A stretch of DNA of 64,000 nucleotides from Ignavibacteria bacterium (lineage in GTDB: Bacteria; Bacteroidota; Ignavibacteria; Tepidaquicellales; Tepidaquicellaceae). Position numbers and translations under genes: made by a program. The DNA lies in contig JABAQZ010000007.1 of the NCBI GenBank assembly GCA_019187405.1, positions 1 to 64,000 on the forward strand. Direction: 5' to 3'. The first letter of the stretch is position 1. Every line of letters begins with the position of its first letter. The notes under the pieces were generated by a model, which saw nothing but the letters and a program-made list of their open reading frames with translations, was not told the origin of the DNA and ran no database searches. This document shows, piece after piece, positions 46,945 to 55,951 of this stretch.

Positions 46945-47384
46945 TCTGCAGGGAAACCATTATCTCCGCATCGCCAGAGGATACATTCCAAGCCGGAAAG
47001 AAATTTGCGGAAGATCTCCGGAGAAATTCAGTTACCGGATTTTTCGGAGATCTTGGAACCGGCAAGACTCAGTTCATTAAGGGTATTTGCGATTTCTTTA
47101 AAGTCAAAGAAGCCGTCAACAGTCCCACGTTTATTATAGTAAACGAATACTCGGGAATTTCAGACTCTGATAATTCAGCAATAAAAATTTTTCATTTTGA
47201 TTTTTACAGACTGAAAAACATGTCCGATCTTTACAGCATAGGATTTGAAAATTATACGGATCAAAACGGCATTTGTCTTATTGAGTGGGCAGAACTCGCA
47301 GACGAATATTTACAAGGGAATCTGCAAAAGATTTATTTTGAACACGGTCAAAAGGAAAACGAAAGAATAATTAAATTTAAATAA
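46941..47384 (+). CDS. tsaE: tRNA threonylcarbamoyladenosine ATPase TsaE
   Basis: TsaE is the ATPase that drives the TsaBDE complex making t6A37 in ANN-decoding tRNAs. The 147-residue protein has the P-loop GDLGTGKT at about 36-43, the NSPTFIIVNEY switch region and HFDFYRL, then the ending LIEWAELADEYL, all typical. It starts at TTG 46941, overlapping the porX TGA, so it is translationally coupled to porX. tsaB follows one base later. The link to porX is positional; no functional link is implied. Confidence 0.93.
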   Translation: MICRETIISASPEDTFQAGKKFAEDLRRNSVTGFFGDLGTGKTQFIKGICDFFKVKEAVNSPTFIIVNEYSGISDSDNSAIKIFHFDFYRLKNMSDLYSIGFENYTDQNGICLIEWAELADEYLQGNLQKIYFEHGQKENERIIKFK

Positions 47385-47385
47385 C

Positions 47386-48036
47386 TTGGGAATCCTGCTC
47401 TTAGATTGTTCCTCTCGGAAAATCGAATTCGGATTTTTTGACGATCATGAAAATCTTCATGTAGAAGCGATTGACAATTCGGGAATTACAGATAAATTGA
47501 TATTTAGTTTAAAAAATTTTTTTTCTTCAAAAGATCATTCATTTAACAGCATTGGCATTATTGGCTTATCCAACGGACCGGGTTCATTTACAGGATTGAG
47601 AGTAAGCTCTGCAATTGCAAAGGGAATTTGTTTTTCTACAGGATGCCTGCTGACAGAAATTATTTCACTGGACATAATTGCAAATAAAGCCGACACTGAT
47701 AAGAAGATTATACCTCTCACATTTTCCAATTCCAAAACACTTGAGTTTTATTATTCGGAATTCAGAAAAACAGGTAATGAACTAAAAAGATTGTCAGATT
47801 ATAAAATCTCAAAGCTGACAGATATTAAAACCGGTGATGACACTGTTTTTGCAATAAATGAAAAGATCAATGTGGATTTGCCTCAAACTATATCTGATAA
47901 AATTATTGATGTATCAGGAAAATCTAACATTAATTCGCTTCTTGAGCTTACATTAAAAAACATTTCTGAAAATAGATACTCTGACTTTACCGAATCTGTT
48001 CCTTTTTATATGAAGGAGTTTGTTCCGAAAAATTGA
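47386..48036 (+). CDS. tsaB: tRNA threonylcarbamoyladenosine protein TsaB
   Basis: TsaB is the inactive paralogue of TsaD that holds the t6A synthesis complex together. The 216-residue protein has the N-terminal LLDCSSRKIEFGF strand, the hallmark GLSNGPGSFTGLRVSSAIAK at about 60-80, and the expected short C-terminal region lacking TsaD's metal site. It starts at TTG 47386, one base after the tsaE stop, with no room for another start. Together with tsaE it forms a t6A pair; tsaD is elsewhere. Confidence 0.92.
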   Translation: MGILLLDCSSRKIEFGFFDDHENLHVEAIDNSGITDKLIFSLKNFFSSKDHSFNSIGIIGLSNGPGSFTGLRVSSAIAKGICFSTGCLLTEIISLDIIANKADTDKKIIPLTFSNSKTLEFYYSEFRKTGNELKRLSDYKISKLTDIKTGDDTVFAINEKINVDLPQTISDKIIDVSGKSNINSLLELTLKNISENRYSDFTESVPFYMKEFVPKN

Positions 48037-48084
48037 TTTTATTTTGGGGTTATAGTTGTTTATTTTGACAAATAATAATTGACA

Positions 48085-48927
48085 ATGGCGTGGTTTAAAC
48101 GTTCCAAAGAAAACATATCGACAACTGCTCCCAAGAAAGAAAATTCAGATGGTAACTGGATAAAATGTTCAGAATGCGGAGAAATGATTCATAAGGTACA
48201 ATGGGAGTCAAATTTATACAGTTGTATAAATTGCGGTCATCATTTCAGGATCGGCAGTCAAGAGTATTTTGGCATAATACTTGACGAAGGATCATTCAAA
48301 GAAATCGATAAAAAGCTTCGTTCTGTTGATCCTCTTGAATTCACCGATACAAAACCATACAAGAAAAGAGTAGAAGAATCAATCAAAAGCACTGAGCTTA
48401 ATGATGCCATCAGAACAGGCACGGGAAAAATAAACGGTATAGATGTGGTTATCGGCTGTATGGATTTTGGATTTATAGGAGGAAGCATGGGAAGCGTAGT
48501 CGGAGAGAAAATCAGCAGAGCAATTGACAAAGCCATAAAGACAAAAAATCCGTTGATAATTATTTCATCGAGCGGCGGCGCACGCATGATGGAAGGAGCT
48601 GTTTCACTTATGCAGCTTGCAAAGACAAGCTCAAAGCTTGCAAAACTCGATGAAGAAAAAATTCCATACATATCAATTCTTACAAATCCGACTACGGGCG
48701 GAGCGACTGCATCATTTTCAATGCTTGGAGACATAAACATTGCCGAGCCGAAAGCTCTTATAGCATTTGCCGGACCTCGGGTCGTAAAGCAGGCAACGGG
48801 AAAAGATCTACCTGATGGTTTTCAGAAGTCTGAGTTTCTTCTTGAACATGGCTTTATTGATTTCATAGTCAGCAGAAAAGATTTAAAGGAGAAACTGACA
48901 CAGCTGCTTAAATTAATTTCTGGTTAA
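48085..48927 (+). CDS. accD: acetyl-CoA carboxylase carboxyltransferase subunit beta
   Basis: AccD, with AccA, transfers the carboxyl from biotin to acetyl-CoA, the first step of fatty-acid synthesis. From ATG 48085 the product has 280 residues. An N-terminal zinc ribbon is present (Cys pairs in CSECGE and CINCGH, about 22-46). The crotonase-like core has GFIGGSMGSVVGEKISRA, SSGGARMMEG and NPTTGGATASFSML. Its TAA overlaps the panC ATG by one base. Length is a normal match to bacterial AccD. Confidence 0.97.
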   Translation: MAWFKRSKENISTTAPKKENSDGNWIKCSECGEMIHKVQWESNLYSCINCGHHFRIGSQEYFGIILDEGSFKEIDKKLRSVDPLEFTDTKPYKKRVEESIKSTELNDAIRTGTGKINGIDVVIGCMDFGFIGGSMGSVVGEKISRAIDKAIKTKNPLIIISSSGGARMMEGAVSLMQLAKTSSKLAKLDEEKIPYISILTNPTTGGATASFSMLGDINIAEPKALIAFAGPRVVKQATGKDLPDGFQKSEFLLEHGFIDFIVSRKDLKEKLTQLLKLISG

Positions 48928-49787
48928 TGAAGGTAATAAAAGAAATCTCCGCCATGCAGGACATTTCAGATTATTATCGATGTACTGGAAAAAAAACAGC
49001 GCTTGTTCCAACCATGGGATTTCTTCATAAAGGACACGTCTCACTTATCAAAAAAGCAAAAGAGAATAATGATATTACGGTTGTAAGTATTTTTGTTAAT
49101 CCGATGCAGTTTGGGGTGAATGAAGACTTCGATAAATATCCTCGTGATTTCAAAAAAGATTATGATATCTGCAAGGAAGCCGGAGTTGATTACATTTTCA
49201 ATCCTGAAATTTATGAGATGTACAATAAATCTCTGACTGAGGTTACTGTAAAAGAAATTACCGGCAGACTTGAAGGTAAATTCAGACCGGGACATTTTAC
49301 AGGAGTTGCTACTGTGGTTTTAAAATTAATCAATGCTGTCAAACCGCACAACATTTATTTAGGACAAAAAGATGCTCAGCAGAATGCTGTATTAAAAAAA
49401 ATGGTATCGGATCTTAATGCTGATGTAATCATTAATATCTGCGAAACAGTTCGCGAAGAAAACGGTCTTGCAATGAGTTCAAGAAATTCTTATCTGACTC
49501 CAGAGCAAAAATCCAATGCATCTATTTTGTATTTTCTGCTTAATGAAGGCAGGAAGCGGGTGTTAGAAAATAATTTTGAAGATACAGAAGCTATAAAAGT
49601 AGAAATTTCGGTTTTGCTGAAACAGAAGCATCCCGATATCGAACTTCAGTATTATGAAATAACCGATAATGATAGACTCGACAATATCTCAGACTTGAAG
49701 AATTATAAAGGCGAAGTACTGATATCACTTGCTGCAAAAGTTGGAAGCACAAGGTTAATTGACAACATTGTATTCATAAAACAATAA
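48927..49787 (+). CDS. panC: pantothenate synthetase (pantoate-beta-alanine ligase)
   Basis: PanC joins pantoate and beta-alanine with ATP to make pantothenate, the CoA precursor. The 286-residue protein has the nucleotidyltransferase HxGH-type motif in PTMGFLHKGHVSLI near 28-41. The SIFVNPMQFG block, the FRPGHFTGVATVVLKL region, YLGQKDAQQ and the KMSKS-like MSSRNSYL segment are also present. It overlaps accD by one base, so the two are coupled. Placement beside accD links CoA supply and fatty-acid synthesis loosely. Confidence 0.97.
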   Translation: MKVIKEISAMQDISDYYRCTGKKTALVPTMGFLHKGHVSLIKKAKENNDITVVSIFVNPMQFGVNEDFDKYPRDFKKDYDICKEAGVDYIFNPEIYEMYNKSLTEVTVKEITGRLEGKFRPGHFTGVATVVLKLINAVKPHNIYLGQKDAQQNAVLKKMVSDLNADVIINICETVREENGLAMSSRNSYLTPEQKSNASILYFLLNEGRKRVLENNFEDTEAIKVEISVLLKQKHPDIELQYYEITDNDRLDNISDLKNYKGEVLISLAAKVGSTRLIDNIVFIKQ

Positions 49788-49831
49788 TTTTCATTTCAAT
49801 AAATATTCTAAAAGTAATCTGATAATTCAGA

Positions 49832-50593
49832 ATGACAGGAAAGATTACATCGGTAATAATGGCTGCCGGTAAAGGCAAAAGGATGAACAATCCGGATAAA
49901 TCAAAAGTAATGTATGAACTTCACGGCATTCCGCTGATACATTATGTTACGGAACTTTCGCTCAAAGTTAATTCTCTGCAGGTTATTCTTATTGTAGGAC
50001 ATCAGAAAGAATCTGTAATTGATTATATAAAAAAAGCTTTTGAAAATGAATCCGCAAAAATCAAGTTTGCCAGTCAGGACGAACAGCTCGGAACCGGTCA
50101 TGCCGTGCTGATGGCGGAAGAATTTTTAAAAAACTTTGATGGTGATATATTAATCTTATCCGGAGACGTACCAATGTTAAAAGCGGAGACCATAAATTCA
50201 TTTCTGAATTTTCATTTTGAAAACAAGAACGAAGCTTCATTAATTTCAGCAATTGCGGAAAATCCTTTTGGTTATGGCAGAGTGTTGAGAGACAGCGATG
50301 GAAATTTTTATGACATTCGAGAAGAAAAGGACTGCAATGAAGCTGAAAAAAAATGCACAGAGATAAATTCAGGAATTTATGTAATAAAAAGCGGATTACT
50401 TTTTGAAGCATTAAAGAATCTAAAAACAGACAACGCGCAGGGAGAATATTATCTCACCGATGTATTCAGGATATTCGGAAAATCGGGAAATAAAATCGGC
50501 GCATTCAGGGCGGACAGCATCACTGAAATCAGCGGCATTAACACAGCAGAACAGCTTTTAAATCTTGAAAAAGAATCTTCATCAGATAAATAA
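49832..50593 (+). CDS. GlmU-like UDP-GlcNAc pyrophosphorylase domain only
   Basis: The 253-residue protein matches the N-terminal uridyltransferase half of GlmU: MAAGKGKRMNNPDKSKVMYE, DEQLGTGHAVLMAEE, LSGDVPML, EKDCNEAEKKCTEINSGIYV and YYLTDVF (as short separate blocks). It ends after this domain. The left-handed beta-helix acetyltransferase half of normal GlmU (about 450 residues) is missing, and the next gene starts 12 bp later. The protein therefore probably makes UDP-sugar from sugar-1-phosphate, with acetylation done by another enzyme. It sits directly before glmM, which supports UDP-GlcNAc synthesis. Confidence 0.85.
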   Translation: MTGKITSVIMAAGKGKRMNNPDKSKVMYELHGIPLIHYVTELSLKVNSLQVILIVGHQKESVIDYIKKAFENESAKIKFASQDEQLGTGHAVLMAEEFLKNFDGDILILSGDVPMLKAETINSFLNFHFENKNEASLISAIAENPFGYGRVLRDSDGNFYDIREEKDCNEAEKKCTEINSGIYVIKSGLLFEALKNLKTDNAQGEYYLTDVFRIFGKSGNKIGAFRADSITEISGINTAEQLLNLEKESSSDK

Positions 50594-50605
50594 ACGGCAG
50601 ATAAA

Positions 50606-52003
50606 TTGACAGACATAATAGCTTCGGTATCAGGAATCAGGGGAATTTACGGAGACTCACTTACGCCACAGAATCTGATTAAGTTTTCTTCGGCATTTGC
50701 AGCATACCTAAAAATTATCAGCAGGAAAAAGAGAATCAAAATTGCTTTAGGCAGAGATGGAAGGATGCATGGCGACATTATATCCGATATCGTTATTAAC
50801 AATTTGCTTATGTCCGGAGTCGATGTAATTTATCTCGGAGCAGTACCTACTCCGACTGTTCAGACAGCAACTGAAGATATGAAATGCACAGGAGGAATTT
50901 CCGTAACGGCATCACACAATCCACAGGAATGGAACGGACTTAAATTTTTAAACGCAGACGGAACATTTCTCGATGAAAGTCAGGTTAAAAAATTTTTAAG
51001 AATTGCCGAGAATGGAAATTTTCAATATGCGGGAGAAAGCAGATTTGGAAGTCTCCGGTATGATTTCACCTGGATAGACAGACACATTGAAAAAGTATTA
51101 AGACTAAAAATTCTCAACATTGCCAAAATAAGAAAAAGAAAATTTAAGGCAGTAGTTGATGCAGTAAATTCATCCGGCTCGGTAATTGTTCCCCTGCTTT
51201 TGAAAAAACTAGGCTGCAAAGTTATCGAATTACATTGTAACGGCAGCGGTATTTTCCCTCACCTGCCCGAACCAGTTCCGGAAAATCTAAAATCTCTTTC
51301 GGATGCAGTAAAAGAGAACAAAGCTGATTTCGGAATTTCGGTTGATCCCGACGCTGACAGATTGGTGTTAATTACCGATACAGGAGAACCTTTTGGAGAA
51401 GAAAACACTATTACGGCAGTTTCAAATTTTGTTTTAAAAAATTATCACCGCAAAAAAAACAAAAGTGTTACGGTAAATTTATCAACCACACGAAGCGTTG
51501 ATGACATTGCAAAAAAAAACAAAGCCGAAGTTTACAGATCACCAGTAGGTGAGATTAACGTGGTAAAAGAAATGCAGAAAAGAAAATCAGTCATCGGCGG
51601 TGAAGGCAGCGGCGGAGTGATTTATCCTGAACTTCATTATGGACGGGATTCGGCTATAGGTATAGCGCTAATGCTTAATGAATTATCGGATTTCAATGGA
51701 AAGTTAAGCGATTACAAAAAAACATTGCCCGAATATTACATTCTAAAATCTAAAATTGTGTTAAAAGAAACTCCGGATTCAGTACTGAATGAAGTGAAGA
51801 AACAAATTTCAAAAGATAAGAGTCTTATTAAAATTAGAACTGATGACGGATTAAAAGCCGATTTTAAAAATTACTGGATACATCTAAGAAAATCCAATAC
51901 AGAGCCGATTATCAGAATTATTGTCGAAGCAAAAAGCAATAGAGATTCGGTTGATAAGCTTAGGGTTATCGAGAAAATTATTGCAGATTATAATAAAAAA
52001 TAA
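50606..52003 (+). CDS. glmM: phosphoglucosamine mutase-like phosphohexomutase
   Basis: The 465-residue protein is an alpha-D-phosphohexomutase. The catalytic phospho-Ser is Ser103 in TASHNPQEWNGLKFL, the metal-binding loop is DPDADRL near 245, the sugar-binding loop is GGEGSGGVIYP, and the phosphate-binding loop near the C-terminus is RKSNTEPIIRI. The N-terminal SGIRGIYGDSLTP matches the Bacteroidota GlmM type. It starts at TTG 50606. Following a GlmU pyrophosphorylase domain, it likely converts glucosamine-6-P to glucosamine-1-P. Phosphomannomutase activity is an alternative. Confidence 0.88.
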   Translation: MTDIIASVSGIRGIYGDSLTPQNLIKFSSAFAAYLKIISRKKRIKIALGRDGRMHGDIISDIVINNLLMSGVDVIYLGAVPTPTVQTATEDMKCTGGISVTASHNPQEWNGLKFLNADGTFLDESQVKKFLRIAENGNFQYAGESRFGSLRYDFTWIDRHIEKVLRLKILNIAKIRKRKFKAVVDAVNSSGSVIVPLLLKKLGCKVIELHCNGSGIFPHLPEPVPENLKSLSDAVKENKADFGISVDPDADRLVLITDTGEPFGEENTITAVSNFVLKNYHRKKNKSVTVNLSTTRSVDDIAKKNKAEVYRSPVGEINVVKEMQKRKSVIGGEGSGGVIYPELHYGRDSAIGIALMLNELSDFNGKLSDYKKTLPEYYILKSKIVLKETPDSVLNEVKKQISKDKSLIKIRTDDGLKADFKNYWIHLRKSNTEPIIRIIVEAKSNRDSVDKLRVIEKIIADYNKK

Positions 52004-52122
52004 TTGTCGTCTCATTTATTAAGAAAGACTATAAAGCTGAAGTAAAAGAAAATTTTCAACAGTTTACAAATTTAAAGCCAAACGGGAATTACAATTTCTA
52101 TAAAGATATTCTGAAATCATCC

Positions 52123-53535
52123 GTGAATACTTTCAAGGAAAATATTATCAGAAGAATGAATGAAATAGCTTCTGAAAGGAATAAGTGGATTCGGAGAAAC
52201 AGGTATTATTATGAAAATCTGATAAACTTTCTTAATCTCAACATTAATGAAGACAGCAGCATAATAGAAATCGGCTGCGGAACGGGTTACCTCCTTTCAA
52301 AGCTAAAATCTTCGAGAGCCGCTGGTATTGACATCTCGCCTGAAATGATAAAGCAAGCAGAGCGCGAAAATCCCCAAATAAAATTTTACTTAATGGATGC
52401 TGAAGAAATTAGCATCGATGAAAAATTTGATTACATTATTATTTCAGATACGGTAGGATATTTTGACGACGTGCAGAAAGCATTTGAACAGCTACACAAA
52501 TTGTGCAAAGATAATACCAGAATAATCATAACATACATAAACTTTCTCTGGATGCCCTTGCTTAATCTTGCAGAATTTTTGAGACTAAAAATGCCTCAGG
52601 TAAGAAACAACTGGCTCGACATGGAAGACATAAAAAATTTGTTGTCATTGAGCGGATTTGACGTGATCAAATCCGGGAGGAAGCAGCTCTTTCCCGTTTA
52701 CATACCTTTGCTTTCTTTAATATTAAACAAATTCATTGCAAATCTTCCCATTGTAAATCTTTTTTGCTTAAGTAAATTTATAATCGCACGAAGTACTATC
52801 GAGACACAAAAAGCAAATACGGTAAGCGTGATCGTCCCTGCTAGAAACGAAAAAGGAAATATCGAAAGCATAGTCAGAAGAATTCCTCAAATGGGAGAAA
52901 ATACGGAAGTAATATTTGTCGAGGGAAATTCAACAGACGATACTTATGAAGAAATAGAAAAGATCTGCAAAAATTATTCTGGTAAATTAAGATTAAGTTA
53001 TTTCAGACAGGAAGGTACGGGTAAGGCAGACGCAGTTAGAAAAGGTTTTGACAAAGCAGTTAACGATATTTTCATGATACTTGATGCAGACATGACTGCC
53101 CCTCCTGAGGATCTTATAAAATTTTATGATATCATTTCCGAAGGCAGAGCGGAATTTATCAATGGTTCACGGCTTGTATATCCGCTTGAAAAAGATGCAA
53201 TGAGAACGCTTAACATGCTCGGGAATAAATTTTTTTCCATAATGTTCACATGGATATTAAATCAGAGAATAAAAGATACCTTATGCGGTACGAAAGTCAT
53301 CTCAAAAAAAAATTATTTAAAACTGAAAACGGAGAAGAAATATTTCGGGGATTTCGATCCGTTCGGTGACTTTGATTTAATATTTGGAGCGGCAAAAATG
53401 AATCTGAAATTTGCGGAAGTTCCTATAAGATATAAAGCAAGAGTTTACGGCAAAACCAACATTTCTCGTTTCAAACATGGTTTGCTGCTTCTAAAAATGA
53501 CTTTGTTTGCTATGAGAAAAATTAAGTTTACCTGA
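52123..53535 (+). CDS. fusion of SAM methyltransferase and GT2 glycosyltransferase
   Basis: The 470-residue protein joins two enzymes. Residues about 1-210 are a class I methyltransferase with SAM motif IIEIGCGTGYLL. Residues about 225-470 are a GT2 (DPM1-like) transferase with VSVIVPARNEKGNIE, the VEGNSTDDTYEE region and a DADMTAPPEDL metal motif near 319, ending in a positively charged tail. The start is uncertain. GTG 52123 is used here, an internal ATG at 52156 is possible, and the same frame stays open upstream to the glmM stop with coding-like content. It probably modifies a lipid-linked glycan. Confidence 0.8.
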   Translation: MNTFKENIIRRMNEIASERNKWIRRNRYYYENLINFLNLNINEDSSIIEIGCGTGYLLSKLKSSRAAGIDISPEMIKQAERENPQIKFYLMDAEEISIDEKFDYIIISDTVGYFDDVQKAFEQLHKLCKDNTRIIITYINFLWMPLLNLAEFLRLKMPQVRNNWLDMEDIKNLLSLSGFDVIKSGRKQLFPVYIPLLSLILNKFIANLPIVNLFCLSKFIIARSTIETQKANTVSVIVPARNEKGNIESIVRRIPQMGENTEVIFVEGNSTDDTYEEIEKICKNYSGKLRLSYFRQEGTGKADAVRKGFDKAVNDIFMILDADMTAPPEDLIKFYDIISEGRAEFINGSRLVYPLEKDAMRTLNMLGNKFFSIMFTWILNQRIKDTLCGTKVISKKNYLKLKTEKKYFGDFDPFGDFDLIFGAAKMNLKFAEVPIRYKARVYGKTNISRFKHGLLLLKMTLFAMRKIKFT

Positions 53536-53732
53536 TCTGTATTGAAATAAAATTTAACGTGTACCTGATAAATTATAATTTGAAATAAAAGAATATCCTT
53601 AACTGCTGTGATTAGATGATAATATACGAATTAGAATATGTTTAATTTATTCAAGACAATTTAAGAACGTTTACCGCGACTTTATATATTGAAGATATTC
53701 AGATGTTACATTTCGGTGATATAAAAAACCAA
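53536..53732. other. convergent intergenic gap
   Basis: These 197 bp lie between two genes that point toward each other. The sequence is AT-rich. I see no clear hairpin terminator, small gene or repeat. Confidence 0.5.
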
Positions 53733-54425
53733 TTATTTTTTTCCAATAAAAACCCAATCTCCTGATATATTCTTGCAGATATAATCCTGCATGTTTACAA
53801 GAGAAACTAAAGATTCTTTGTCCGGGAAAAAATTCAGATGCAGATCAAATGTATATTTAAAATATTTCTGACAAGGAGTTACAATCATCAATTGTTTTTT
53901 TGCAACTCTTTTTAATTCGCTTACCGCTTTTTCGGGATTCAAAACATGCTCAATAGTATGATGAGAAGTTACTATGTCAAATGACTTATCTTCAAAAGGC
54001 AGATTTTCGATATTTCCTTTTACATAATTTCCTCTTTTTAATTTTACGGAATCATACAGATCGCAGCCGGTGATTTCAAGCTGTGTTTTTTCGGATACAA
54101 TGTTCAGCCAGTACCCTCTTCCGCAGCCCACATCTAAGATTGATACAGCTTCTTTATCAATATTTTCCATCATAAAATCTTTACAACCGGTGTTAAGATC
54201 CGTTTCCCTGTCGTTTGCAACACAGTCAAGATTTCTGTAAGCATCCGCAAATTCTTTTTCCGAAATATTCTTTGCAATGGATTTGAAGTTCATGTAATAT
54301 CCGACATTCTTTCCTTTATACCAATAATAAAACACCGGATAAAGTAAAAATCTGTTGTTTCTCAAAAATCCCGGAAGATAATTATCCATAAAAGTTCTCA
54401 ATGTATTTGTAAAAGATCTGTTCAA
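53733..54425 (-). CDS. class I SAM-dependent methyltransferase
   Basis: The 230-residue protein has the SAM-binding motif ILDVGCGRGYWLN near 93-105, the GNIENLPFEDKSFDIVTSHH block (motif II-like, in short parts) and VLNPEKAVSELKRVAKK. These are the marks of Methyltransf_11-type enzymes that methylate small molecules or sugars. The N-terminal 60 residues are basic and aromatic and may touch a membrane. It is the last gene of the four- or five-gene glycan run, 17 bp after a polytopic protein, so a role in capping or modifying a glycan is plausible. Confidence 0.85.
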   Translation of the reverse strand: MNRSFTNTLRTFMDNYLPGFLRNNRFLLYPVFYYWYKGKNVGYYMNFKSIAKNISEKEFADAYRNLDCVANDRETDLNTGCKDFMMENIDKEAVSILDVGCGRGYWLNIVSEKTQLEITGCDLYDSVKLKRGNYVKGNIENLPFEDKSFDIVTSHHTIEHVLNPEKAVSELKRVAKKQLMIVTPCQKYFKYTFDLHLNFFPDKESLVSLVNMQDYICKNISGDWVFIGKK

Positions 54426-54442
54426 TTTTCTATTTGTACAAT

Positions 54443-55951
54443 TTAATTATTCTGAAGTTTGAGCAATGTATAGTTTTTTGATTTTCTCAATGATAAATAA
54501 ACCGCCAATGAGAATAAGATTATTACAACTGCCAACACCAAATATGAATTTATGGAAATCGTATGAAAATTCATAAACAACAGTTGATTATTAAAAGTCA
54601 TTTTTCCTGTAATTCGATCAGGAACGTTATGCATAGGCAGATAAACTCTTGAAAGCAAAAACGAAATTAAAGTAAACAATAAAATGTTATTTTTACCGAC
54701 TTTAAGATCCTTCAGAAACAAGAGTACGGGTATCAAAAAGAAAGGCAGATAGAATATATTTAGTCTTGCCTCTGTTGCAAAAATGGTCAGTACAGGAATT
54801 ATAAAAAATAAATAAATACCCGTCCCCATTTCCGGAATATACTTAGCTACGTATTTTAAATACATAAAAAAGACGATAAACATCGGACCAAAATAAATTA
54901 TATATGTAACCAAGTAAACAAGTGGTTTTGTGGCGCCGTATAGCGAAATGTAGTGAAACAGCAAAAGATAGGAACCGCTAACGGGATTATCGTTGCTAAG
55001 ATAATTTTGAATTAATTTCACAATGAGAAAAATAACGACTGAAATAACTATACCGGAAGTTTTTGCATGGAGAATTGTATTTTTAAAGAATTTTAAAATT
55101 TGCCTCAATGAAAAATTTACCGGCAGATAATATTTAAAAAAATAAACGCTTAGAAAATAATTCAGTACAAGTCCTATAATGATTGTTGGATAAATTATTT
55201 CTGTATCCAGTTCTAATGACGCATTAGTTAAATAGTAATCCGCAATTTTGTATATACCAAAGCAGAGAAATGGAAGAGGAAGAACGAACAAATAATACCT
55301 GTCATATTTTTTTTTCTCTTCGGACATCAAATCATTTAGTTTGGGCTTTAATGTAACCGGAAAAATTAACAGCAATATTCCAAAAATTAAAAACATAGGC
55401 CAGGTAAAAGCTCCTAAGAATGTCAGAATGATTTTAAGCAGAAGATTATTTTTTAAATGCGCATATAAAAGAAAAAAACCTACGAATAAAGCGCTGATAT
55501 CCGTCAGCACAGGATAATAAAATGCCATTTCTGCAACGCCGAAATTCAGAAACCAGAATACAAAGCCGAGCCAGATATATTTTAGTTTGAAATTATAAAC
55601 TCCCGAAATTCTGCACCAGACAACTGCGCCGAGCTGAAGCAATATCATGTTGTATATCTGAAATGATAATACAATTTTGGGAAGTGAACTTGAAATCCCG
55701 AATAAATTCATAAAGACATACACAACGAACGGAGGAACTATTCTTTGTATCCTGTATGCATCGACCTGATTTCCGAACACCATAGAAAAAAATCTTCTTG
55801 CAATATGACCGTAATAATGACCGTCATATCCGAGACCTGCATCCATGTTTATTACGGGTAAGAATAAAATATAAAATAATCCCCAGCATAAAATAATAAT
55901 TGGCATGAAAATGACAGGTTTATCGTAAACAAATAATAATATTTTCTTCAA
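54443..55951 (-). CDS. polytopic membrane protein, GT-C-like, paralogue of 56661-58175
   Basis: The 502-residue protein has about ten to twelve hydrophobic segments. The first external loop bears GLGYDGHYYGHIARRFFSMV and, a little later, YRIQRIVPPFVVY. Acidic/His-rich first loops of this kind are seen in GT-C glycosyltransferases and related surface-glycopolymer proteins. It is strongly similar over its length to the protein at 56661-58175 (same loop motif, the FWFLNFGVAE and YPVLTD blocks, YGATKPLVY). Its ATG overlaps the GT2 stop by four bases. I do not recognise a characterised family. Confidence 0.7.
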   Translation of the reverse strand: MKKILLFVYDKPVIFMPIIILCWGLFYILFLPVINMDAGLGYDGHYYGHIARRFFSMVFGNQVDAYRIQRIVPPFVVYVFMNLFGISSSLPKIVLSFQIYNMILLQLGAVVWCRISGVYNFKLKYIWLGFVFWFLNFGVAEMAFYYPVLTDISALFVGFFLLYAHLKNNLLLKIILTFLGAFTWPMFLIFGILLLIFPVTLKPKLNDLMSEEKKKYDRYYLFVLPLPFLCFGIYKIADYYLTNASLELDTEIIYPTIIIGLVLNYFLSVYFFKYYLPVNFSLRQILKFFKNTILHAKTSGIVISVVIFLIVKLIQNYLSNDNPVSGSYLLLFHYISLYGATKPLVYLVTYIIYFGPMFIVFFMYLKYVAKYIPEMGTGIYLFFIIPVLTIFATEARLNIFYLPFFLIPVLLFLKDLKVGKNNILLFTLISFLLSRVYLPMHNVPDRITGKMTFNNQLLFMNFHTISINSYLVLAVVIILFSLAVYLSLRKSKNYTLLKLQNN

